Shown here in pieces: positions 6,616-13,102 of a stretch of 26,673 bases of DNA. Position 1 is the stretch's first letter. Each line of letters opens with the position of its first letter. The position numbers and the translations under genes are program-made. The notes below the pieces were generated by a model. It had not been told where the DNA came from. It saw nothing but the letters and a program-made list of their open reading frames with translations, and did not search any database. Origin of the DNA: Candidatus Scatousia excrementipullorum (GTDB taxonomy: Bacteria; Cyanobacteriota; Vampirovibrionia; Gastranaerophilales; Gastranaerophilaceae); the NCBI GenBank assembly GCA_017694215.1, contig JADIND010000194.1:1-26673 (forward strand), given 5' to 3'.

Positions 6616-8208
6616 ATGGCAGAGAAATACAGTCGTGCGACATTGACTCGCAACTTTTTGAAAACTATTACCCGTATTAAAAACCCGGATGAAATGTTAG
6701 AAGAAGCAAAAGGCGAGGGTTTGGAAAAAACTCTCGGCGTTTGGGATTTAATTATTCTTGGCGTTGGTGCGATTATCGGATCGGGAATTTTTGCTGTTGT
6801 CGGTATTGCCGCAGCAGGAAGTGCTGACGGTTCTGCTCTTGGTGCGGGGCCTGCACTTATGGTATCTATGATAATTGCTGCGATTGCGTGTATATTTTCA
6901 GCACTTTGTTATAGTGAATTTGCGACAATGATTCCTGTAGCAGGGGGTGCTTATACATATACTTTTGCAACTCTCGGGGAATTTGCGGCGTGGATGGTCG
7001 GCTGGGTTTTGATGCTTGAATATGCTATCGGGTTTATAGCTGTTGCATGTGCATGGTCAAATCACTTTGTACAGTTTATGAGCGGGTTTGAAAAGTTCTT
7101 GCCGGCATGGCTGGCTCATCCGCCTGTTTGGCTTGTGAACGATGTATTTTCGGCAGGTAAAATTGTTGCTGACAATCCGGATGTTTTTGTGCCGAGACTC
7201 TTCGGTGTGCCTATTTGTATAAACCTTCCGGCTATTTTAATTGTTCTTTTGATTACAGCAATTCTTGTTAAGGGAACAAAAGATTCTACAAAAATGGCAG
7301 GTTTGATGGTATTTATAAAACTTGCAGTCATTGCGTTATTCGTGGTCGCAGGTGCCTTTTTTGTAAAACCTGATAACTGGACTCCGTTTGCTCCAAACGG
7401 TGCTGCAGGAATATTTGCCGGAGCCTTTTTGATTTTCTTTGCTTATATCGGTTTTGATGCTCTTGCTACGGCAGCAGAGGAGTGCAAAAATCCTCAAAAA
7501 GATTTACCAATAGGAATAATTGGTTCACTTGCTGTTACTACAGTTGTATATGTGCTGGTGGCTCTTGTTTTAACCGGTATGCAGGATACTTCGGGTCCTG
7601 TACCTGCTGCATTTTTAAAAGCTCCAATGGCTTATTGTATGATGCTTGCTCATCAAAATTGGGCTGCAGGTTTAATTTCGGTAGGTTCGCTTGCCGGTTT
7701 GACTTCAGTTCTTCTTGTTTTGGAAATGGCGGCTACCAGAATTTTATTTGCAATGAGCCGTGACCATTTTATTTCAAAAAGATTCCAGAAACTTCATCCT
7801 AAATTCCATACTCCGGCTTTATTAACATGGACTGTCGGTCTTCTTGCCGTTGTCGGAATTTTGACGTTGAATCTAGATGTTGCTGCCGAATTGTGCAATT
7901 ACGGAACATTTACTTCTTTTATAATTGTATGTGTTGCAGTTTTGATTTTGAGAAAAACTGATCCTGACAGACCGAGACCTTTTAAGGTTCCGTTTTCACC
8001 TGTAGTTCCTTCGCTCGGGATAATCTGCTGCGGCGGATTGATGATTTATAAATCGATGCAGCCTTCTGGCTCTGCATTGTTGTTCCCTGTATGGCTCGGT
8101 GTTGGAGCAATGATTTATTTGCTTTACGGTTTTGTCAAAAACAGAATGAATGAAAATAAATTACATAATGAAAAAGTAGAAAAAAGAAAACAGGAATTAG
8201 CAAAATAG
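6616..8208 (+). CDS. APC-superfamily amino acid permease (cationic-amino-acid-transporter type), copy 1
   Basis: 530 residues, inner-membrane amino-acid uptake. A soluble N-terminal stretch of about 40 residues precedes the first helix, which carries the APC binding-site motif GVGAIIGSGIF (about 49-59). Roughly 12 to 14 membrane helices follow, with the conserved GFDALATAAEECKNPQKDLP loop and the RILFAMSRDHF segment typical of the CAT/YfnA-like branch. A charged C-terminal tail ends the protein. The ribosome-binding site AAGGAAA overlaps the glyQ stop, so expression with glyQ is likely. Substrate cannot be read from sequence; the CAT-like style suggests neutral or cationic amino acids, and linkage to glyQ makes glycine or alanine conceivable (inference). 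Confidence 0.9.
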   Translation: MAEKYSRATLTRNFLKTITRIKNPDEMLEEAKGEGLEKTLGVWDLIILGVGAIIGSGIFAVVGIAAAGSADGSALGAGPALMVSMIIAAIACIFSALCYSEFATMIPVAGGAYTYTFATLGEFAAWMVGWVLMLEYAIGFIAVACAWSNHFVQFMSGFEKFLPAWLAHPPVWLVNDVFSAGKIVADNPDVFVPRLFGVPICINLPAILIVLLITAILVKGTKDSTKMAGLMVFIKLAVIALFVVAGAFFVKPDNWTPFAPNGAAGIFAGAFLIFFAYIGFDALATAAEECKNPQKDLPIGIIGSLAVTTVVYVLVALVLTGMQDTSGPVPAAFLKAPMAYCMMLAHQNWAAGLISVGSLAGLTSVLLVLEMAATRILFAMSRDHFISKRFQKLHPKFHTPALLTWTVGLLAVVGILTLNLDVAAELCNYGTFTSFIIVCVAVLILRKTDPDRPRPFKVPFSPVVPSLGIICCGGLMIYKSMQPSGSALLFPVWLGVGAMIYLLYGFVKNRMNENKLHNEKVEKRKQELAK

Positions 8209-9771
8209 ATGGATATTAAAAATATAATAGCAAATATGCTGACTAAAAGAAGCCCCGATGAACTTATTGCAACAAGTAAAAAGTCAGAATTAAAAAAAAC
8301 ATTGAATGTTTTTGATTTAATTGTAATCGGTATAGGTGCGGTGGTTGGTACCGGTATCTTTACAATTATAGGTACTGCAATTCAGGGCGGTCCTGAAGGC
8401 GTTGGTGCAGGACCTGCTATTATAATTTCCATGGTAATGGCTGCAGTTGCATGCGTCTTTTCAGCACTATGTTACAGTGAAATTGCTGCAATGATTCCTG
8501 TTGCCGGAAGTGCTTATACCTATACTTATGCCACTATGGGAGAATTTATGGCCTGGATGGTCGGATGGATTTTGATGCTTGAATACGCTATCGGAAATAT
8601 TACCGTTGCATGTGCATGGACCGGATATTTTGTTCAATTTTTAAAAGGATTTAAGCATATCCTTCCGGCATTTATAATTAATTTCCCTCTGTGGCTGAGA
8701 AACGATTACAGGTTTATGCTTTCATACTGTGATAAATACGGGCTGGATCCGCATACACAAATGCCGTATTTATTTGATAAAATTCCTGTTGCAATCAATC
8801 TTCCGGCAATATTTATTGTGCTTGCATTGACTGTACTTTTGATTAAAGGAGTTAAAGAATCAACCCGTTTTGCGAGTGTTATGGTTGCCGTGAATATGTT
8901 TATGATACTTTCTTTCATTGTTGTCGGTGCTTTTTATGTAAAGCCGGAAAATTGGGTTCCTTTTGCCCCGAACGGTTTTGAAGGGGTATTTATGGGAGCA
9001 TTTTTAATATTCTTTGCATACATAGGATTTGATGCTATTTCAACTACTGCGGAAGAAACTGAAAATCCGCAAAGAGATTTGCCTATTGCAATTCTCGGAA
9101 CTTTAATTATCTGCACAATTCTTTATGTTTGTGTTGCTCTTGTTTTGACAGGGAATGTTCCGCTCGGACATATTGACATTCAGGCTCCTATTGCCCATGC
9201 AATGAGGGCTATCGGAAAAGATTGGTTTGCGGGATTGATTTCAATAGGTGCATTGTGTGCCCTGACTTCAGTCCTTCTAATTTATCAATTAGGTACGACC
9301 AGAATTTTGTATGCGATGAGCCGTGACAGATTTTTGCCGAAATCTTTACGATTAATTCATAAAAAATTCAGAACACCTCATGTACTTACCTGGATTTCCG
9401 GTATTGTTGTTATAGTTTGTTCACTGTTTATGGATTTGAATATTTCTGCAGAACTCTGCAACTTTGGAACATTTACTTCATTTATCATTATTTGTATTGC
9501 AGTATTGATTTTGAGAAAATCTGATCCCGACAGAGAAAGACCTTTCAAAGTTCCTTTTTGTCCGTGGTTCCCTATTTTCGGAATTTTAACCTGCGGAGGG
9601 TTGATGGTTTATTCAATGAAATTTTTAAAAACTTCATCTTTATATTTTCCGCTCTGGTTAGTTATGGGGGTACTTATTTATGCGACTTATGGCTACACAC
9701 AGAAACGTCTTGAAGAAAAGAAACGCAATAAAAATCAGAAAAAATTTGAACAAGCCGGACTTATTCGTTAA
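8209..9771 (+). CDS. APC-superfamily amino acid permease, copy 2 (tandem paralogue)
   Basis: 520 residues. Clearly a duplicate of the preceding permease: GIGAVVGTGIF in helix 1, FFAYIGFDAISTTAEETENPQRDLP, RILYAMSRDRFLPKSL and ELCNFGTFTSFIIICIAVLIL all align without large gaps, and I judge about half the residues identical. The main difference is an extra hydrophilic loop around residues 165-185 (NDYRFMLSYCDKYGLDPHTQ). The ATG directly abuts the TAG of copy 1 (TAGATG), with only a weak AGGA further upstream, so translation probably depends on termination-reinitiation from copy 1. The stop lies 11 bp before dispersed repeat copy B. Confidence 0.9.
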   Translation: MDIKNIIANMLTKRSPDELIATSKKSELKKTLNVFDLIVIGIGAVVGTGIFTIIGTAIQGGPEGVGAGPAIIISMVMAAVACVFSALCYSEIAAMIPVAGSAYTYTYATMGEFMAWMVGWILMLEYAIGNITVACAWTGYFVQFLKGFKHILPAFIINFPLWLRNDYRFMLSYCDKYGLDPHTQMPYLFDKIPVAINLPAIFIVLALTVLLIKGVKESTRFASVMVAVNMFMILSFIVVGAFYVKPENWVPFAPNGFEGVFMGAFLIFFAYIGFDAISTTAEETENPQRDLPIAILGTLIICTILYVCVALVLTGNVPLGHIDIQAPIAHAMRAIGKDWFAGLISIGALCALTSVLLIYQLGTTRILYAMSRDRFLPKSLRLIHKKFRTPHVLTWISGIVVIVCSLFMDLNISAELCNFGTFTSFIIICIAVLILRKSDPDRERPFKVPFCPWFPIFGILTCGGLMVYSMKFLKTSSLYFPLWLVMGVLIYATYGYTQKRLEEKKRNKNQKKFEQAGLIR

Positions 9772-9782
9772 TACTTTTATGC

Positions 9783-9916
9783 AAAGAGCTTCTGAACAGT
9801 ACCAATTTTCGAGAGCCGCAGCAGTTAATGTTTCAGAATCTCTATGTTAAAAATCCTCCCTTAGAAAAAGGTGGCTAAGCCTTTTCCGCCGTTGTTTATC
9901 CTGTCCGCCCCTTCAC
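9783..9916 (-). repeat. Dispersed repeat, copy B (inverted relative of 5246-5390)
   Basis: The reverse complement follows copy A in block order: GGGGCGGACAGGATAAA, AAGGCTTAGCC, GGAGGATTTTT, ATTCTGAAACATTAA, GCTGCG, then ACTGTTCAGAAGCTCTTT. The long right end of copy A (including the terminal TTCAGGATGACATG) is absent. Together A and B bracket the glyQ-permease block as inverted repeats about 4.4 kb apart. Confidence 0.7.
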
Positions 9917-9949
9917 ACCGGTCATCTCCCTCCAATAGCGTGCACAGAG

Positions 9950-9992
9950 TATTGCCGCCTTCCTTGTAAGTGAGGCAGTCTGCAATCGCATA
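9950..9992 (-). repeat. Second module shared with the upstream repeat cluster
   Basis: On the minus strand TGCGATTGCAGA, then GCCTCACTTACAAGGAAGGCGG. This corresponds to TGCGATTGCAGA and the CCTCCCTTACAAGGGAGG hairpin at 5447-5508. The module order relative to the 145-bp repeat is swapped between the two clusters, so they are mosaics rather than one simple duplication. Bases 9917-9949 hold nothing I can name. Confidence 0.5.
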
Positions 9993-9999
9993 ATTGCAC

Positions 10000-10407
10000 T
10001 TATCGTCCTATAAGTTTGAAAATCGCCCGGCGAAAAGTTTTCTTTATAGGTTTTACATAATTCAAAACAGTACTCTCTGTATTGATTAGATATAACCTTG
10101 CTTTGCCTGTTTTAGGATAAAGTTTTTCAAATTTTGTATTGAAAGTATCAACAGATTGCTGAATTTCAGGAATTTTTAATAAATCTCTCAAATTTCTGTA
10201 ATAATACCATTCATAATTTAATGTCCGGTGTTTTTTGCCGGCGAGGAGGCCTGTCGTCGGGTGGTTAATACAATCCCGCAGATGTTTATAATTATCATCA
10301 ACAGAATCTTTATTAATGTGAAATCTTGTATCAAGATGTGCATTTGCCCAGTATGCATTATGGTTAATTCTGCTAAAACGATTGCCGCCTTCAATATATT
10401 CAGACAT
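10000..10407 (-). CDS. Hypothetical protein, 135 aa
   Basis: 135 residues, basic and rich in Tyr, Asn and Lys (for example HRTLNYEWYYYRNLRDLLKIP), ending in the strongly basic IKKTFRRAIFKLIGR. No signal peptide, membrane helix or catalytic motif; I do not recognise the family. A good Shine-Dalgarno AAGGAG lies about 7 bases before the ATG, which supports a real gene. It starts 60 bp after the ffh stop on the same strand with no terminator between, so it is probably co-transcribed with ffh. Its 3' end touches the repeat cluster ending near 9992, so the C-terminus could have been altered by repeat insertion. Confidence 0.65.
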   Translation of the reverse strand: MSEYIEGGNRFSRINHNAYWANAHLDTRFHINKDSVDDNYKHLRDCINHPTTGLLAGKKHRTLNYEWYYYRNLRDLLKIPEIQQSVDTFNTKFEKLYPKTGKARLYLINTESTVLNYVKPIKKTFRRAIFKLIGR

Positions 10408-10467
10408 GAGATTACTCCTTCATACTTTGTACTGATAATTAGAAACCACGTAAAGAAATTTTTTTTG

Positions 10468-11862
10468 CTATTTAAATCTTCTCATCATAGCCATAGCTTT
10501 GTTGAGTGTGTGTTTTCCCATTTTACCGCCAAAATTCGGCATACCGCCTGATTTAGACATCATCTCTTTCATATCACTCATTCCCTTCATCATCATACGC
10601 ATCTGCTGGAATTGTGTGATAATCTGATTAACTTCGGCAAGACTCATGCCGCAGCCTTTTGCAATACGTTTTTTGCGGCTGGTATTAATCAAGTCCGGAT
10701 TTGAACGTTCTTCAGGCGTCATACTCTGAGTAAAAACTTCAATACGTTTGAACTGTTTATCACTTTCATGTGAAAGTTTTTGTCTGTCGTCTTTATTAAT
10801 TTTAATCCCCGGCAGCATACCGAGAAGCTGATCCACCGAGCCGAACATTTTCATTTGTTTTTGCATTTTAATAAAGTCATTAAATGAAAATTCAGACTTC
10901 CTCATTTTTTCTTCAAGTTCTCTTGCCTGTTTTTCATCGAAAACTTCCTGAGCTCTTTCAACAAGAGAAACAATGTCACCCATACCCAGAATTCTTGTTG
11001 CCATTCTTTCAGGATAAAAATCTTCAAGAGCATTAAGTTTTTCGCCGGTACCGGTTAATTTTATCGGTTTTCCCGTACAATAAGCTACACTCAATGCGGC
11101 ACCGCCTCTTGAATCACCGTCAAGTTTTGTGAGAACAAGTCCGGTTAACCCGAGTTGTGCATCAAAATTCTCTGCAACATTAACGGCTTCCTGACCTGTC
11201 ATTGAATCAATTACAAGCAATTTTTCATGAGGATTAAACATTCTGTCGATAAGCAAAAGTTCTGCCATCATATCAACATCAATCTGTAAACGTCCGGCAG
11301 TATCAAGAATCAGTATATTAAAACCTTTTTCTTTAGCATAATCAATAGCACTTTGAACTATGTGACGAACATCTTTGCAATCAGGAATTGTAAAAACTTC
11401 GGTCTCAATATCTTTTCCGAGAGTTTGCAGCTGTGTAATTGCAGCAGGACGATAAACATCGCATGCGACAAGGAGAGGATTTTTTCCTTCTTTTTTCAAT
11501 TTAACAGCAAGCTTGGCACTTGATGTAGTTTTACCGGAACCCTGAAGCCCGAGCATCATAATTAATGTCGGATGACCGTCAAGTTTAAGCGGATGTTTTT
11601 CTTTCCCGAGAAGATTAATAAGTTCGTCATGAACGATTTTTACAAGCTGCTGGGAAGGATCAACACCCTGAACAACGTTTTCACCTTCTGCTTTATCTTT
11701 AATATTTGAAATAAACGATTTTACAACACGAAGGTTAACATCAGCCTCAAGCAATGCACGACGAATTTCACGCAGAGCTTCCTGCATATTTTCCTGTGTA
11801 AGCTCCTGAGTGCGAGTTTTGCTTATTATATTTTGTAATCTGTCACTTAAGCTGTCAAACAT
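10468..11862 (-). CDS. ffh: Signal recognition particle GTPase Ffh (SRP54)
   Basis: 464 residues, normal Ffh length. Binds signal peptides of nascent membrane proteins and, with SRP RNA and FtsY, delivers ribosomes to the membrane. N domain about 1-90 with the ALLEADVN motif. G domain: P-loop GLQGSGKTT, DVYRPAA, DTAGR, TKLDGDSRGG. The methionine-rich M domain has the RNA-binding helix-turn-helix RIAKGCGMSLAEVNQII and a run of methionines (QQMRMMMKGMSDMKEMM). The usual KGSG is KGCG here. The start is ATG 11862 (MFDSLSDRL, the family N-terminus); a TTG at 11886 lies inside the promoter. No strong Shine-Dalgarno is seen and the predicted leader is only about six bases. Confidence 0.97.
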   Translation of the reverse strand: MFDSLSDRLQNIISKTRTQELTQENMQEALREIRRALLEADVNLRVVKSFISNIKDKAEGENVVQGVDPSQQLVKIVHDELINLLGKEKHPLKLDGHPTLIMMLGLQGSGKTTSSAKLAVKLKKEGKNPLLVACDVYRPAAITQLQTLGKDIETEVFTIPDCKDVRHIVQSAIDYAKEKGFNILILDTAGRLQIDVDMMAELLLIDRMFNPHEKLLVIDSMTGQEAVNVAENFDAQLGLTGLVLTKLDGDSRGGAALSVAYCTGKPIKLTGTGEKLNALEDFYPERMATRILGMGDIVSLVERAQEVFDEKQARELEEKMRKSEFSFNDFIKMQKQMKMFGSVDQLLGMLPGIKINKDDRQKLSHESDKQFKRIEVFTQSMTPEERSNPDLINTSRKKRIAKGCGMSLAEVNQIITQFQQMRMMMKGMSDMKEMMSKSGGMPNFGGKMGKHTLNKAMAMMRRFK

Positions 11863-11874
11863 ATCTCTGCTATT

Positions 11875-11883
11875 AGTATAGCA
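11875..11883 (-). promoter_or_regulatory. Extended -10 promoter of ffh
   Basis: Minus strand TGCTATACT within TTTGTGCTATACTAAT, 13 bp upstream of the ATG. It shares the TGTGCTATA core with the promoters at 3783 and 5223. No clear -35. Predicted transcript start is near 11868. Confidence 0.5.
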
Positions 11884-11970
11884 CAAACTAGATTTTAAAT
11901 GAAGATTGGAGTTTGAGAAATGTTTCTTTAATATAAATTAAAGTTTAATTTATTAAAGTTATATAGGATA

Positions 11971-11998
11971 TTCCAATATAAATATATTATTTTATAAT
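11971..11998 (+). promoter_or_regulatory. Promoter of the XRE regulator gene
   Basis: TTCCAA (11971-11976), a 16-bp spacer and TATAAT (11993-11998) in a very AT-rich region. Predicted start of transcription near 12005, two bases before an in-frame GTG and 17 before the ATG. Confidence 0.45.
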
Positions 11999-12021
11999 AT
12001 GTTTTTGTGTATCTTAAAGTT

Positions 12022-12360
12022 ATGCTTGAAGTTATAAATGATTTTGCAACAAACGTAAAAAAGCAGAGAAAAAAGTTGGCTATGAGTCAGGAAGAATTAG
12101 CAAATAAAGCTGATGTTTCTATACAAACCATATCCAGTATTGAAAACGCAAGACATTTCCCGACATATAATAAACTTATTAGACTCTCTAATGCATTACA
12201 AGTCCATCCTGCACAACTGTTAATAGAAAATTGTGAATTCCGGAATACAGAGGATAAAGAACTTCAATTTGTATTAGTTCAAGCTTTTAAAGATTTAACA
12301 CCAAAACAGAGAGAAATAGCCCTTCATCTCGTTCGTTCCATATCTGAAATAAATATTTAA
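12022..12360 (+). CDS. XRE-family (Cro/CI-like) transcriptional regulator
   Basis: 112 residues. DNA-binding helix-turn-helix domain about 4-62: FATNVKKQRKKLAMSQEELANKA, then VSIQTISSIENARHFPTYNKLIRLSNAL as the recognition part. A short helical tail (QAFKDLTPKQREIALHLVRSI) probably dimerises. Such proteins are usually small repressors. The start is uncertain: ATG 12022 has no ribosome-binding site, and a GTG at 12007 lies almost at the predicted transcription start, so a leaderless GTG start (117 residues) is also possible. Transcribed divergently from ffh; no toxin, phage or restriction gene sits beside it, so its target is unknown. Confidence 0.85.
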   Translation: MLEVINDFATNVKKQRKKLAMSQEELANKADVSIQTISSIENARHFPTYNKLIRLSNALQVHPAQLLIENCEFRNTEDKELQFVLVQAFKDLTPKQREIALHLVRSISEINI

Positions 12361-12428
12361 AATATAAATTTCTAAATATTATTTTTATTTTTAGCTTTTA
12401 TATATGCCCCTGTATTTACCTGCTCCGG

Positions 12429-12785
12429 TTATACAGCCATAGAATCAATATCGTCAGGATCAATTACAAATTTATCAGCAGGAGGATTATTCTTTTCCTG
12501 TTCTTTTTTTAACCTGTCCTGTTCTTTAAATTTAGCTTTGTACTTTTGTGTTTCCTTATGAACTTCTATGGCGTCCTTAATTGCATCTTTAATAATTACG
12601 GCAGGAATTTCTACCATCAGCCACAGAGATTTCAGGGTGCTTGGATCCTTGGCATTTCTGTTATATTCTTGTTCGTTAGGGTCAGGACCGTAATCTTCAC
12701 CAAATCCGAAACTTACATGATTAGGTTTCGGTTTGCATGACAAATTGTGAGCAGATGTATAATTTTGAATCGAACTTACTTTCAT
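12429..12785 (-). CDS. Small lineage-type protein with N-terminal F-x-G motif, unknown function
   Basis: 118 residues. The N-terminal 30 residues are polar and end in NHVSFGFGEDYG (F26, G27, F28, G29). They resemble the N-terminal leaders of three other genes here that share F-x-G after a Ser/Asn-rich stretch. An amphipathic hydrophobic helix follows (SLWLMVEIPAVIIKDAI, about 53-69), then a highly charged probable coiled coil (HKETQKYKAKFKEQDRLKKE) and an acidic tail DPDDIDS. No signal peptide by usual criteria. The ATG is preceded by AAGGG at a long spacing of about 11 bases. I do not recognise a function. It is transcribed toward the XRE gene and away from the candidate sRNA. Confidence 0.65.
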   Translation of the reverse strand: MKVSSIQNYTSAHNLSCKPKPNHVSFGFGEDYGPDPNEQEYNRNAKDPSTLKSLWLMVEIPAVIIKDAIKDAIEVHKETQKYKAKFKEQDRLKKEQEKNNPPADKFVIDPDDIDSMAV

Positions 12786-12813
12786 TTTACGTAATTTCCC
12801 TTTTGTTTACTGA

Positions 12814-12819
12814 ATTATA
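12814..12819 (-). promoter_or_regulatory. Possible -10 element of the small F-x-G gene
   Basis: Minus strand TATAAT, 28 bp upstream of the ATG at 12785. No convincing -35 at 16-18 bp. Confidence 0.35.
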
Positions 12820-12857
12820 AACTCTAAATAAAAATTTTTGCTATCCATGTAACATAA

Positions 12858-12877
12858 AATTTTACATAATTTTACAT
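12858..12877. repeat. Two perfect tandem copies of a 10-bp sequence
   Basis: AATTTTACAT occurs twice in direct succession (12858-12867, 12868-12877), one helical turn apart. It sits about 40-60 bp upstream of the putative -10 of the small F-x-G gene and upstream of the candidate sRNA, where a regulator site could lie. Bases 12786-12957 otherwise contain no gene I can support. Confidence 0.4.
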
Positions 12878-12945
12878 GCCGGAAAATTTGATTTCTTATT
12901 TCTTAAAACATCATAAAAATGTATGATTTCATTTTAAAAGTCCTC

Positions 12946-12954
12946 TGCTAATAT
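12946..12954 (+). promoter_or_regulatory. Extended -10 promoter for a short + transcript
   Basis: TGCTAATAT (TG-C-TAATAT), the same extended form as other promoters in the window. Predicted start near 12961; no good -35. Confidence 0.35.
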
Positions 12955-12960
12955 AAAACC

Positions 12961-13033
12961 ATACTCCTTAGAGACTAAGATACACATATCCCTAATCAAC
13001 AGCTATGCACCTCAAAGTACATAGCTTTTTTTT
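12961..13033 (+). ncRNA. Candidate small RNA, about 73 nt
   Basis: A + strand segment with an extended -10 (12946-12954) just upstream and an intrinsic terminator at its end (13001-13033). No + strand gene lies upstream that would need this terminator: the flanking genes at 12429-12785 and 13103-14764 are both on the minus strand. It begins with ATACTCCTTAG, whose CTCCTT is complementary to the Shine-Dalgarno core AAGGAG, so pairing with mRNA leaders is conceivable. No match to a known RNA family is recognised. Inference only. Confidence 0.35.
13001..13033 (+). terminator. Intrinsic terminator on the + strand
   Basis: AGCTATG (13001-13007) pairs with CATAGCT (13020-13026) around a 12-base loop, followed by a run of T to 13033. 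Two more pairs beyond one mismatch extend the stem. On the minus strand it is preceded, not followed, by T, so it is one-directional. Confidence 0.65.
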
Positions 13034-13050
13034 ATATATAATAACAAATA

Positions 13051-13068
13051 AAAGCGGCAGACATGCCG
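13051..13068 (-). terminator. Possible terminator of uvrC
   Basis: On the minus strand CGGCA-tgtc-TGCCG is followed by CTTTTATTT, 35-50 bp past the uvrC stop. Only five GC-rich pairs, so moderate. Confidence 0.4.
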
Positions 13069-13102
13069 GACTTACAGCGGGCAGGCAGTATAACAAGTGG
13101 TG

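Noticed and set aside
7482..7763. Alternative + strand frame inside the first permease
   Set aside because: Out-of-frame shadow with Cys/Phe-rich composition inside a clear permease gene.
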